A program made the translations under genes and the position numbers. The notes beneath the pieces were generated by a model that saw only the letters and a program-made list of their open reading frames with translations, ran no database searches and was not told the DNA's origin. From Lichtheimia corymbifera B2541 (Eukaryota > Mucoromycota > Mucoromycetes > Mucorales > Lichtheimiaceae), in the NCBI GenBank assembly GCA_000697475.1, contig JNEU01001098.1:62001-126000 (forward strand): a stretch of DNA of 64,000 bases, in the 5' to 3' direction. This document shows positions 42,206 to 54,375 of this stretch, piece after piece; position 1 is the stretch's first letter; each line of letters opens with the position of its first letter.

Positions 42206-45200
42206 TTACCGGGATACGTTGTCAAATAAGCGTTGAAACTCTGGCGCCGCATGAATAAACTTGTGTTGCCAAAATCCAGGGACACTGAGCAATTCGATAA
42301 AAGTAGCAAGCAATCCCCATGGGTGAGGACGATTCACAATGAGTCTTTCCAATAACACCCTATATATACCGTTGCAAACGTCAACCAACATGCATGATCC
42401 ATATATCATCTCAAGTAACCCACCTTGTAATATTTTCCTTGATGGATTCAGCCTTCTGCGTGAAGAGTTGCAATAATACAGCCTTGAAAAAGTACGTGTG
42501 GTTGTTAGGGTATCGTAGATGATCCGTCATGGCACTGAGTAACATGTAGCGGCCTGAGAATATTTGTGGGATTAGCAAACAATGGGTGGTGATAGCCATG
42601 CCTATGTACTTACCTTCAGCTGTCATGTGTTCGAGGAGATAGCTGTAAAGACGTGCAGCAGGGTTATTTTCCAAAGCCGTCGTTGCAGTCAATGCAGCAC
42701 CCTTCGATCCAATATAAAGGACAAGTGCGCCAATTCGATGGCTATGATATTGATGCGATTCATCTTCTCCTCCAGTGGATTGCTGTATATACTCGAGAGC
42801 TTTTACAAAGAACGAAGGTTGTGTGTCGGTATCCGTGGTGGTAGTCGATCGCTCATCGCTCATGTAGTCGTCTGCCAAGGCCATGATATCGATATCATCA
42901 TCACCACCAGAAGATCGCAAAGATGCCGTGTAACTGAGGGACATGGCAGGTGTTTCATTGAACTCGGCCAAATTATCCAAAGACGTATCAGGCACGGAAG
43001 GATCGGGAAGACGCATGTTGGGTGGGAATGCACTGAGTACCAAATTGCGTATTTGAACACAGTCGTGTGGGATCACGGATACCAAGGTCATGTAGTGATG
43101 GGAAAGAAACTCTGGGAAATCATGCAAGATGACCACCAAGGTGCGCAAAGTGCCCCTGTAAAAGATCTGCGATGATTGCAATGCGAGTCCGCCTTGTTGG
43201 ATAAGCTCACCCAGGAACTCCAAAAGAGCAACAATCAACTTTTCACATAGTTTCCATCTTTCAGCATCATGTCCTGCGAGCAGTTCGGATAAAATCACGC
43301 GATGGGATATCATCTGCAACCATGAAAATGCAAAGCCTGGAAGCAAGGATGGGCGGATCGTGTACAATATCTCACTATCAAGGGACGGATGAATGAATGG
43401 TCAGCCATTGAGAAATATCAAGGGCAAACATGTAAATTTTACCTGAAAGGCACAATGGCATTGATGTCAGCAGCAGCCTTGCTAACTTCGATAAAGGTAG
43501 ATAAGAGCAAGCGTAAAAAGGGGCGCTGATCAAAATTGTTCTCTTGTGCTTGATGATGACTGGCAAGCATGAGGACAATCACTGATAATGCATCATAGAG
43601 GAATTTGCTTCTGTTGTCGTCCTTGCTACTGCCTGGTTCTCGAGCAATGGTCATAAATGCGAAAAGTCGTGCGACCGAGTCAGTTGAATCTTTGATGCGG
43701 TATTGGTTGGGTGAAGTTGGCGATGAAAACGACAGATACTGCTGAACAGCTGTTTGGATGCACATTCGTAAAAAGATATGCTGTTGGTCATCCGATTTAC
43801 AAACATCCTTGATAATCTAAAGTCCAACATGTTAGACGATCACCTCACCCAAAGAAAGGCTTGCATACAACAATACCTTCGTTGCCAGCTTATTCAAGAG
43901 GCTGTCCTTGCACATGGGATGAATACATAAACGAGTCCATTGTGCCAAAAGCATTCGCATCTCAAGATAGCTCCCTTCCACAGACACCGTATGGGACATC
44001 ATTGCCTTGTATTCGTCTTCGATCTCATTGATGAAGGCCACCACCCTATAACAACATATCAGCCATAGTCCTCTAAACCGACAGCCATTTTGTATACTTA
44101 CGACTCAGGTGCTTCAGCGCTCTTGACTAAATCCTGAAGGGCTGCTACTGTCAATACATGGTCCTCGAGAACGGATACATCACTCTTGGAAAGCAAACAA
44201 AGCCGCATGAGAGAAACCGCATAATCCAAAATGCCATCTGCTTTAGCGCGAATCAACTTTGAAAGTTGTACATCGTGCTCCTCCAAGGGAATAAGCTCGT
44301 AAGAGATCAGCATGTATGTAACGTCCGCATTATATTTACGCTAAAACGATGATTTCATTAGCCCTTATTCTATCATTCACTTTGAAGAAGAAACATACCT
44401 CGTCATCCGCGTAAAGGAACCAGGATACGGCTTCTTTGGCTAACTCGGGATAAAGCTCAAAGATGGCTTGCAAGAAGGCTGTGTATGTTTCCAAAGCAAA
44501 CGCGGTGCTACTCTGATAGAGCATTAACATGACCTTCTCGGCAAACGTCTGCAACGCATTGGGCGCCATTGGGTTCGACTTTATGAATACAAGGAATTGC
44601 CGCATGTACTGGTAAATTTCATGTTGTGGGGGCAGTGCTTTGAAGCTTCCAATGTCGTTGTTGGATGGTTGTCGAATATATTGATCAAGGTCATTCAGCA
44701 TCGACTATAAAGTACATCCTTCAGTAAACCTGGTCATCATCATCATCCCTTGCTAGAGTATTATAACTACCTGAATCTTGGATACTAGGGCACTGCTGTC
44801 ATTGACTTGTTCTGGAGCAGCAGAGGCTGGGATACCAGGTGCTGCCGAGGCACCAGGATAAACACCATATGGATAACCTATGCCTTCTCGTCAATCACTA
44901 TTCTCCCTGCGCATGTAAATGGTAGACTTACTCGATGGTGGCATACTATTGGGTGGCATTTGTGCCTCGATAGGTGGTGTAGGTAGGTGGTCAAAGGTCT
45001 CATAAAATTGCATCTATGTACAAGAGGTTGAGAAAAACTTGCGTACGATTCACACCCCCCTCCCAACTCCTTTACCTGCTCATATGACACGTTGCCAGTG
45101 GGCTTCAAAAAGTCAGGCAATTGAATATTGTGTGGAGATCCTTGAAGACTGAGCATATCGAAATACGGGCTGTGTGGATTCTATTGTGTGTGTGTGTCAA

Positions 45201-48200
45201 TAAAAGAAGTCCACATGGCATACATGTTGTGTATGTTGATGTACCTCTTTGTGCATTCTTCGACTGGCATAGGATGGCGCCATGATGCGTTCAATGTCAT
45301 TAATAGAACGTAGCTGCGCTTGCTTTTCAACAAAGGCTTCAATCAGGTCAATGTTGTCGAGGATGATAGAGCTCCCAATCTCTTCGCCGATTGTCTAAAA
45401 GCAAATGAAATCAGTAACAAGATCAATAGAGGATATGGTGTTTCTTACCTCTGGCAAATTGGCTTGTGCGACTTGCATACGGATAGTTTCAATGATGGTG
45501 TTACACAAAGGCTCCTTGCATGTTGCTACAGCCAATCGAGCACTTAGTGTGGATGACATTGTGCGAGCTGCTCGCTTGAGTTTCATTTCATCAGCGTCCG
45601 TGGCAAAATCCTTCAACACCAAGTTCCTTGTAGATGCACTAGCAATGTTCGCCGCCGTCACCACGGCTGAGGGTACCACCTATGCATGATCACGTGTAAG
45701 TGGAATCATCATTTGGCATAAAGCAAGTATACTAACCTTGTGGATGGCTTCGGTCATGGCACGGAAAACACACATTTTCATCACTGGACTTTGCTCAAAT
45801 GCCTGCAATATAGCTTGACTGAATTGTAGCTTTGATAATAATGCCGACACGTCGACATCAAACGCATGCTCATTGCCTAATTGTCATCCGAGGTTAGCCA
45901 GTGCACATTGGTTTTGGGAATGGAGATTCGGCAAGGTACCTGAAGGCCATCGCATGGTGTCTTCTTCAATATCAGTGAAGCGGTCAGGTAGGTTGGGTCG
46001 TCTCAAATGTTGATCTTGTTGTTGTTGTAGAGACTGAGACATGTTATCCAGTGCTGCGGTTGCCTGTGCTGATGGTTGTGATTGTGAGGCTGATGATGCT
46101 GTTACTGCTGCTGCTGATGATGATGTTGATGCCATAGTCCTTTGTCTTCTTTCCAATAAAGATGTGGGTTCGATTTCTATATTTATAATGCATCATTTGT
46201 GAGTAAAAATCGAAATATAAAAGGGACGATCCATTGCTTACCATTCAGATCAAGTTCCAATGCCTTGTACAAGATCTCAATCTCAAATTTGAGCTTTAAA
46301 CTCAAGTTTTCTTGCCAGTAGAGTTCAGCGAGTAATTTGAGGATGCCCATCAGCCAAGGATTGGGAGGCTTGAATATCTTGCTATTGCATGCTTCTTGTA
46401 ACACCCGACACGTAAGGGGGATTGCCACGATGAGGCGTTTTTGATCATAGCATTCGAGCAACAAGTCCTATATTGTCATTAGTCAACATCCATAGTATGA
46501 GATATGATATATGTTTACCTTGAATGATAAATCCTTGTGACGAATGGGCTTGTTTTTAACCAATGTCATCTTTCCCAACCATGATCCAAGTGTCTTAAGC
46601 GTATCGCGATCTCGTTGTGAGGCATCAGTCGACTTTGAATGCAAAAGGATCTGAATGTTTCTGTATGTTTCCTCGATCATTGCGTCCGTTAATCCAGAGT
46701 TGTCGATCCGTGTCAAGAGGGTTGAATACAAGTCATGGTTGTTCTTTTCAACGCTCACTCGTCGTACGATCAAATAATGACTGAACCATTTCCACCTTGT
46801 CTCATCCAATAACGGTTCAATTTGCTGTAGCTTGTCGTCCATGTTGCTGAGTGTAAGGTTGTTGATGGCAAATGCAATCTTTTCTTGGACATCTTCTGGT
46901 GGGATATCATATGAATTAGATGCCTCGAGCAACTTTGTCAATTGAGCAGATGTCGCATTTGCCCTGTCGTCATCGCTCGGTGCTGGTGATGATGCATTAG
47001 GGCCTCGAGGTGTCGATGATGCGGTTTGTAGAAGCCTTTCGTCATTGTCGTTCACGGTACTGGAAAGACGATTGATCGCTGCGTCGATACTTTCAACAAT
47101 AGATGGGTATTCTTTGAGACCTGGGATCTTGGAAAGTAACATGGTATACTGTGGCCATTCCGACAATCGATCCAAAAACTGAGCAAGTGCAAACACACCA
47201 AATTGAAACATCTTCGACCCAACAGGGCTGTTGACAGCATCCAAAATATGTTTCAATGCAAGTCGTAAAAGCGTGTAGGTAATCAAGTGATGATGAATCA
47301 ATAAACCAAAAAGCTTGCCGGTCACTCGAAGCTCGTCATCAGGATACTGGTTGAAGAATCGCACCTCATCAAGCTATACATAAAATAATCAGCGCTTCTC
47401 CTACTATGATGAAAAATAGTATCCACACGTACCAGTGTATGTACAGTGCATGAAAAGAACTCGGATTGATTTTGATCTTGCGAATCGTGACAATTGTGCA
47501 ATACAGCAACAAACTTTTCAGCGCTTAATTCACCCGAATAAAGTCGAACAAAGTAACGTTTCACCATAAGCTCGATCTCTGCGGCTGATTGACTTTGATC
47601 TAGGCCATTGGTATCGGCTGGTATTCCAGGCGTACTCACTCTAGCCATTGATGGGCTTGTTGTATGTTCAGTGGCACCAGCATGTAACTGAGAATAGAGC
47701 TGCATAATTTTCCAAAGCTTTTCAGACTCTTGAGCGGGAAGTTGTCTAAGAATGTGTGTTACACAATGGTAAGTTACCCAGGTTTTCGGGTCTTGTGGTT
47801 GACGATCATTTACCTTTCACCCAATACTCGGAAAAAGATACGCAATACGTCGATAGAAAGAGGCAGGGTTGGTATATTCGCATTGGTTCTTGAATACTTT
47901 GCAACTTCTTCCGAGCACTTTTTCTCAAGGAAATCGATGCACATGATTGAAAAAGCAAGGCCGTCTGCTGTTGCCACTCTCTCGGAAAGCCATTTCTCCA
48001 TATTAAGATGTTGTCTTCTTGCAGCAAGCGAAGCCAAGTCAAGAACAAACATGGGTGCGTCCACACGAAGGATATGTACCAAAATCTACTCCGCTTGATG
48101 AGCATCCAACACCCCTATTCTCTCAAAATCCATATATCATTCATACCTTTGTCTCTTGTGCAACATCCAATATCCGTGGAAGTGTTGTGGGATCCTTTGC

Positions 48201-49260
48201 GTACATGTCAAGAAGTCCTTCCACCATCAAATTGGGTTGTACACGCATCAGCAGGGTGATCACAAGTGCCGAATTAGCATGACCAATGAGGAAAATGTTC
48301 AATAGCTTTAGCAACAAGGTACGCTGAAGATCATTCTTGATAGGCTAAAAGAGTTATTATAAGTTAGTCATCATGCTATTGATCGTGTGCTCTCACTCTC
48401 CCTTCTTTTGATATACATTACCTGTAATTGTGCCAATCCCAGCAACAATAATTCTGGATATTGTACTGTGAGTCGTTCCATAAGAAAGCGTACATCATCT
48501 CCAACCGAAGTATCCGCTAAGCTGATAATAGCACTGATCATCTCCAGGCAGTTGAGTTGAAATGCGGCAAGTTGCATGGCTGCAGGTCGCATCGCTGTGT
48601 TCAAGGCCATGATATGAACAGGTCGGATGACGCTCGTAATACCAGGATGATTGGCCAGATCAAATAACTCGGGAGGGCTGCATAACATTTGATATAAAAC
48701 ACTGAGTTGGCCACGGACGTTTTGCCATTGCAAAAAGAATACTTGAAGCGGAAACTCTTCTGGTGTTGGATTATGCTATATACGCGTATACATAACGAGT
48801 CAGCATGGATCCCTCTCTCCTCCATCCCATTGCATCCCTTTTACCTTTTGACTAGCATTCCAGGTATCCACAATCATCTTCAATCCCGTAAGATTATACA
48901 ATGTAAATTCAGGATGATCCAATTTGCAAAGCACCGTAGTCCAGTTGATAGATGGGTCCTATTTGATATATTACACGTGTCAACCACCATCCACGTCATA
49001 TTCCCCACCCCCCTTTTGCTTACCTGTTGCCTGATCGCTTCTACAAAGTTTTCTACTTGCCAGGTTCGTTGTCCATCAGCACTGGGTTCAAGGTCTGAAT
49101 GAGTCCGGACCATCACGGCGAGCACTCTTGCAATAGCATCTTCGTTCCTGACATCGACCATGTCCATGACCTGCATAGCATTTTCGACTGTACTGGTGGC
49201 TGCATAACCGGCTTTTAAGAACGCTTTGCTTAGAGTAAAGAGGTCTGTTGAAGTTGACAT
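42206..49260 (-). CDS. NOT1: Not1/CNOT1, scaffold of the CCR4-NOT deadenylase complex
   Basis: Not1 is the platform on which the Caf1/Ccr4 nucleases and Not2/3/4/5 assemble, controlling mRNA deadenylation. About 17 exons give roughly 2,000-2,100 residues. Helical-repeat N-terminal parts are followed by the Caf1-binding MIF4G region ([20 protein letters not shown] and [18 protein letters not shown]). The DUF3819/CNOT9-binding segment comes next ([29 protein letters not shown]), then the conserved C-terminal domain ([32 protein letters not shown]). The start ATG at 49260-49258 opens the first exon, and the stop is TAA at 42208-42206. Low-complexity Ser/Gln linkers lie near 45900-46130. No disruption is seen. 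Confidence 0.95.
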
Positions 49261-50211
49261 TGCTGATGAAACCAAGAAAAGTTGCACAGGGAAATGTCGA
49301 GAAGAGAGTAACGGGTGTTTAAACCTATTCGCCTGTTTTAGTCGCGAGAGTGTAGAATAGCGCAAAACTTGTTGTTCCCTTACAGTTAAAGCTTTTGTTG
49401 TTGTTGTTTTTGTCTATTCGCTCAATAAAAGGCGAGTTGCTTCCAGGCAATTGTTAAATGGGAGATAATCCAAAACGAAAGGACAGATGAGCTCGTTTTT
49501 ACAAGTGTAAGGGGTGCCGATAAAAGTGTAGTGGGGAGAGAACACACACACAGCTAGCTTACATTTGGTCCTACCACGCGGCTCGTGACTTGAATCAACC
49601 TATTCCACTACCATCACCACCGTCGTTTTCTAATTGACTGATGCTGCAGTGGGATCAGTCAGATACCACAAGAGATGCCTCTCTACAGGAATTATTGGCA
49701 TGTCAATAATGTAAAAGAACGATGCCATTGTTTTCATTCAGGGTGTTTATTTGGCACACAAGTAGTAGTACAATGATCGAATGAAACAATGAAGACTCAC
49801 ACATTGTGTTATCCAACAATGACATTTATATGGCGGTCTTGTCTTATATATTCCCCTTGAGGAAACAATCGAGCGCATGTCAAGGAGTAGTGATGCATCG
49901 AATAGGGTGCAACAAGGAGATAATCTGAATACCAAGAAGGTTGCCACGCACCGGTCGTCTATATAGTGGCATAGGGATCGGATGAGATCGTATCTTCGTT
50001 GAGGCTCGAGATCCTTTGTGACAATAATTCGAAAGAAAACTTGATGCATCACAATGCGACTTGGAATGCAAAAGAGCTATACATAGTGCAGAGGAATGAT
50101 TGCTGTCACCTGTATCATCTGCTTCAATCACTTCAATGCTATTTTCTTATGTGACACATTGGCCCACTACTAGTTCATCACCTTTCCTACAATAGTTCTG
50201 TCTTTAGACAC
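49261..50211. other. Upstream region of NOT1 and left flank of the repeat block
   Basis: The first 300 bases (to about 49560) are the likely NOT1 promoter and leader, with GTTGTTGTTGTT and CACACA runs. From 49560 to 50211 I see no coding frame with support and no clear repeat. Composition becomes more AT-rich toward the repeat block. Confidence 0.4.
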
Positions 50212-50276
50212 AATCAATAAACATCAAACAGCTCCATCACGCTTACATTATAGTAAAACATGCAGGGACCTGTTTC

Positions 50277-51300
50277 TCAAAATATTCCTAATGAAGCAGC
50301 AGGCTTTATGAGGACGAAATTGATCAGCATGTCCTAGCGCATCTTGTGCGAAAGTTTCAAGTGCGATGTGGACAATCTCGAGTCATGGGGCCGTCCAACC
50401 TGCATATCTTTTCATCTGTTCTATCCGCATTCAAAAACTTCTTTATGAAATGTGTAGTTTTTAAATGGATGGAATTGATCAGCATGTCCTAGCGGATCGT
50501 TTGACCAAATTTCAAGTCGTAGATGGGGAATCCCAAGGTAATTCATATTGCTTCGATAAAGCATGAATCCGGCGCATACCCAATTTCCGACCAGCATAGT
50601 GTATCCCACATTATACCCTCCCATTCAAAACTCTAAAGTGAAGCATGAGGTCTTTATGAGAACGAAATTGATCAACGTGCATGAGAGCATCTTGTTTGGA
50701 AGTTTCAAGTTTGAGAAAGGCAATCTCGAGCCATGGGACCGTCCAACCTACATATATACCCATCCCTTTATCATCCGGCGCCCCCATTCAACATTATATA
50801 ATGAAGCATATGATTTTTATTTGAATGGAGTTGATCAGCATGTCGAAGTCCACCGGTCTGACCAAGTTTGATGATGGAGATGGACAATTGCGGGGGTGTG
50901 CACTATGTACCTTACTTGCGCTCCGTCCGTCCTATATTTGGGCCGTCCGATTCATTAAAACATCATAATGAAGCATACGGTTTTTAAATGAATGGAGTTG
51001 ATCAACATGGCTCAGAGAACCTTCATACCAAGTTTCAAGTTCAAAGTGAGCAATCCCAAGAAACTACATACTAATTGACATTTCATGAATTCGGGCGGGG
51101 TACAGAATTTCCGTCCATCATAGTAAACCTCACATTATACCCTCCCATTCAAAATTTGTAAATGAAGTAAAGGTTTTTTATTAAGACAAAGTTGTCAGCA
51201 TGTCCAGAAGCACTTTGTGTGAAAGTTTCAGGTTCGAGAGAGGCAATTTCAAGATCATGAATCAATTTAAAGTGTGCATGAATATGTCTGACAGCGCCTG
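50277..51300 (+). repeat. Six degenerate tandem units of about 150-200 bp
   Basis: Unit spacings read by eye are about 153, 194, 163, 164 and 197 bp. The two long ones (units 2 and 5) share an extra segment around ATCCGGCGC/ATTCGGGCG and TTATACCCTCCCATTC. This suggests an older two-by-three arrangement. Related units occur at 62545-63190 and in the arms at 61696-62394. Confidence 0.75.
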
Positions 51301-52159
51301 ATCTATTTAATTTCCAGCTCTTCCCCACTCCCAACTTCTTGCCTCTTCTCACATTCACAACTGTTGCCCCATTCAAGCACAACTACCACCTGCGAACGAT
51401 TGCACTGCGTCAACCCATCATGTCAATCCCACAACTATCTTGGTCCGATTGTCTTTGACTGCATGGCTAGTTCATGGCGTGTTGCACCCCACTGCAGCAC
51501 CCACGTTTCTTGACACCACACCTTCTCTTGTACACTCCTCTACAACGACCAAGTGTTACAGCATTCATTCCAGCAATTGCGATTAGCAAAGTTTTACTCT
51601 ATTGTACTCAAACAGCGTTTACAGCCTTGTCTCTCGACTACAACACACGCTCTTACACACTCCTCTGCCACGACCAAACGTAGCAGCCGTTGCTATTATC
51701 AATGTCTTTTACTCCATCGTCTCAAGTTACTTGCAGCAGCCTGCTTTGATGCATACGGATTACAATGGATGGAATATCATATCAGCTATCAGGTACACCG
51801 CAATACAAGCAATCTCCACCTGGTTGAGCTGCGATGGAAGAAAATGACCAAGAAAGGATTGACCAGTAGCCGGATGGAAAAGGAAGCATATCAGCAGCTA
51901 TCACATGGCTGTCTTCAACCAACATGGTGGATTTGATGGATGGAATGCAATCAGGTGCAGTGATGGGAAAGAAATCCTGGAATGTTGCTTTGGTTACTTG
52001 GAGCGAGCATCGCCCGCAGGAACGATCACGCGGACACGACTATGGACGATGATGGATTGGATGGATGATATCTTGGTGAAAGGTGCTTTACAGCCATGGA
52101 CGCTATTGGAATACACAGTTCAATGCATGCAGCAGCTATTTTGCAATCATGAATGAAGG
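51300..52159 (+). pseudogene. Possible decayed coding region inside repeat copy A
   Basis: Frames at 51553-51936 and 51905-52156 overlap and look like pieces of one reading frame with a shift between them. Copy B at the right edge ends in a closely similar peptide: GALQPWTLLEYTVQCMQQLF in A, GVLQPWMILEHSIQCMQQLF in B, both followed by CNH and one residue before the stop. The differences are mostly conservative, which hints at past selection on protein. No transposase or other family was recognised. Confidence 0.35.
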
Positions 52160-52904
52160 ATGTTTATGACGGCAGCAATCAAGAATACAATAATGGCACA
52201 GTTATCCCTGTCGACTCGATGTGATACACCCGTAGCTTATCAATTTACAATGCTGTTCCCTCCTTATCATACTTCTCGATAAACAACATTTACACTACCA
52301 TGTGCTATTCGTTGACTTTTCCATTATATTCAATATATTATCTAAACGAGCATCATTCCATTAGTTCATATACTTAAGTTGTGGATCACTGGGTGGTTTC
52401 TGGATTGAAAGGAGGGGGAATAGAAACTTGAAGGTTGGAAAGCGAGATTGGATCATTTACATCATCGTATCAAGATGCTTTGTTCTTTTGACAGAGGTAC
52501 TAGTTCATGTATTGATAGACGAAAGGCAGGAATGGTCCTCGAACGCTTGCATTGCAAGATATTACAGTAATTCGGGAGTGATGATTCCAAACATATTGCT
52601 TGGTTCATTGTAACTTGATTCACTCTGCTCAAGAAAGAATGAGCTGTTGTGATACAACGATTCACGAGTACATGAATGTACCATGCACATAAGATGCGCT
52701 TGATCCAGACAAGCAACTTTGCTCTATGAAAGACCCCACGTTTCATTGTAAAGTTTAGAGATACAGGCAGTTTTTATGTTTTACATGTGCTGTAAGTGTG
52801 ATACTAGAAGAGTAGTTTTTGTTCATTGTCAAGTAGGTAGACCCCGATAGAGCCGAAGATGCAGACGGACTTCTTTGTGCAACACAGCTCATTTGCATGA
52901 TATT

Positions 52905-53350
52905 TCCCAATGAACAAATGCCACTCTTCATATAGCATTACGCGTACAGCATAGTAAAAACACAAATATGCCCATAACTAAAAATTCTACAATGAAACGT
53001 GGGGTCTTTCATAGAGCAAAGTTGCTCGTCGGGGTGAAGCGCACCTTGGGTGCAAGTTTCACGATCAAACTCGCCGATCCTAGATTTTCGCAATGTCACC
53101 ACCAGCCTCGTCGAAAAAAATCCAAGAGGTGGTCCCAGATCCACTTTGGCTGGTGGTGACATCGCGAAATCTGGGATCGGCGAGTTTGATCGTGAAACTT
53201 CTACACAAGGTGCGCTACACCCAGCCGAGCAATATTGTTCTATGAAAGACCCCACGTTTCATTGCAAAATGTAGAGATACAGGCAACTTTATGTTTTACA
53301 TATGCTGTAAGCGTGATGCTATATGAAAGGTGGTCTTTGTTCATCGTGAA
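52905..53350. mobile_element. Short foldback palindrome 1
   Basis: Inverted repeat centred near 53127. The left arm reads from the AATGAACAAA terminus through GAAACGTGGGGTCTTTCATA and GTTTCACGATCAAACTCGCC to TGTCACCACCAGCC (53093-53106). The right arm is its reverse complement beginning GGCTGGTGGTGACA (53149). Arms of about 200 bp agree at roughly 85 percent by eye, with a 42-nt AT-containing loop. Each arm is a terminus plus a single unit of the family seen in copy A. No gene lies within. Confidence 0.85.
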
Positions 53351-53396
53351 GTAGCTAGAGCCTAATAGCGCCAAAGATGCAGAGAGGCGTGTTCCT

Positions 53397-53890
53397 TTAT
53401 CTGAGTCAAAAATCAGCACTTCAGGGACAATGCATGGCAGGTACGCAAACGTCATTTCCAATGCATGCATTGGCAGCTAACATGTACGTCCCCGTTCCCA
53501 GCTTTTGCCCAATCCACTTGATGGGAATGATGCGCATGCTCCAGGCGAGCATTTCCATCGTTCAACTTCCTTGATTCGAGCTGATTTGCCCGAATTACGC
53601 TCAAACAAAGATCATATCAGCCCATACATGCAGCATATACTATCTACCTCAACTGATGTCTCTTCATTTGAGCGTACCTCAGTCAAATCAGCTCGGATCA
53701 CGACAATTGAATCATGGAAATGCTTGACTGGAGCAGGAGCATCATCCCCATCAAGTGGATTGAGCAAAAGCTGGAATGGAAAAAAGTGCATGTTAGCTTC
53801 CAATGTATGACGGTTACTTAGTCGTCCATTAAATATCATGCATTCACCCTTTCTGTTCATCCCAAACAGATGTGCTACATAAACACGCCC
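53397..53890. repeat. Middle inverted repeat between the two short palindromes
   Basis: Left segments such as GCTTTTGCCCAATCCACTTG (53503 onward) and GAGCATTTCCAT reappear reverse-complemented on the right, where ATGGAAATGCTTGACTGG and CCCCATCAAGTGGATTGAGC are read near 53715-53765. The outer edges GCAGAGAGGCGTGT (53382-53395) and ACACGCCCCTCTGC (53883-53896) also pair. The centre lies near 53637. Identity is lower than in the flanking palindromes, with small indels. No coding frame is convincing. Confidence 0.75.
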
Positions 53891-53923
53891 CTCTGCGTCT
53901 TTAGCTCTATAAGGCTCTAACTA

Positions 53924-54375
53924 CTTGACAATAAACAAAGACCACTTGTCATATAGCATCACGCTTCTAGCATATGTGAAACTTGAAGATGCCTGTATCT
54001 CAAAACTTTACAATGAAACGTGGGCTCTTTCATAGAACAAAAATGCTCGTCGGGGTGAAGCGCACCTTGGGTGCTAGTTTCACGATCGTCATGGTCGATC
54101 CGTGATTCACCCAATGTCACCATAGGCCACGTCGAAAAAAAATTCAAGAGGTCGACCCAAGATCTACTTTGGCTGGTGGTGACATTGGGTGAATCACGGA
54201 TCGACCATGACGATCGTGAAACTAGCACCCAAGGTGCGCTTCACCCCGACGAGCATTTTTGTTCTATGAAAGAGCCCACGTTTCATTGTAAAGTTTTGAG
54301 ATACAGGCATCTTCAAGTTTCACATATGCTAGAAGCGTGATGCTATATGACAAGTGGTCTTTGTTGATTGTCAAG
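53924..54375. mobile_element. Short foldback palindrome 2, near-perfect
   Basis: Inverted repeat centred at 54149.5. Left arm 53924-54122 and right arm 54177-54375 pair over about 199 bp with one mismatch noticed (53933/54366). The spacer is 54 nt. The termini read CTTGACAAT, then GACCACTTGTCATATAGC. One consequence is that the same 89-residue frame occurs on both strands; it is a by-product, not a gene. The near identity implies recent formation or ongoing homogenisation. Confidence 0.92.

Larger units (their letters stand above)
50212..52835 (+). mobile_element. Foldback-type repeat element, copy A (2.6 kb)
   Basis: The left end (about 50212-51300) is a string of six degenerate units starting near 50277, 50430, 50624, 50787, 50951 and 51148. 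Each carries a TTGATCAGCATG-like core and an AAGTTTCAAGT-like core. The middle (51300-52640) matches the right-hand copy at 63190-64000. The right end (about 52700-52835) carries one such unit in reverse orientation, and its outer sequence matches the termini of the palindromes at 52905 and 53924. Long inverted termini with variable unit numbers are the hallmark of foldback transposons; that class assignment is inference. No transposase motif was recognised. Boundaries are good to a few tens of bases. Confidence 0.6.

Noticed and set aside
42582..43175. Plus-strand open frame of 197 codons
   Set aside because: It lies opposite the conserved C-terminal exon of NOT1 and has no recognisable domain.
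53959..54340. Identical 89-residue frames on both strands
   Set aside because: They are an automatic result of the near-perfect palindrome at 53924-54375.
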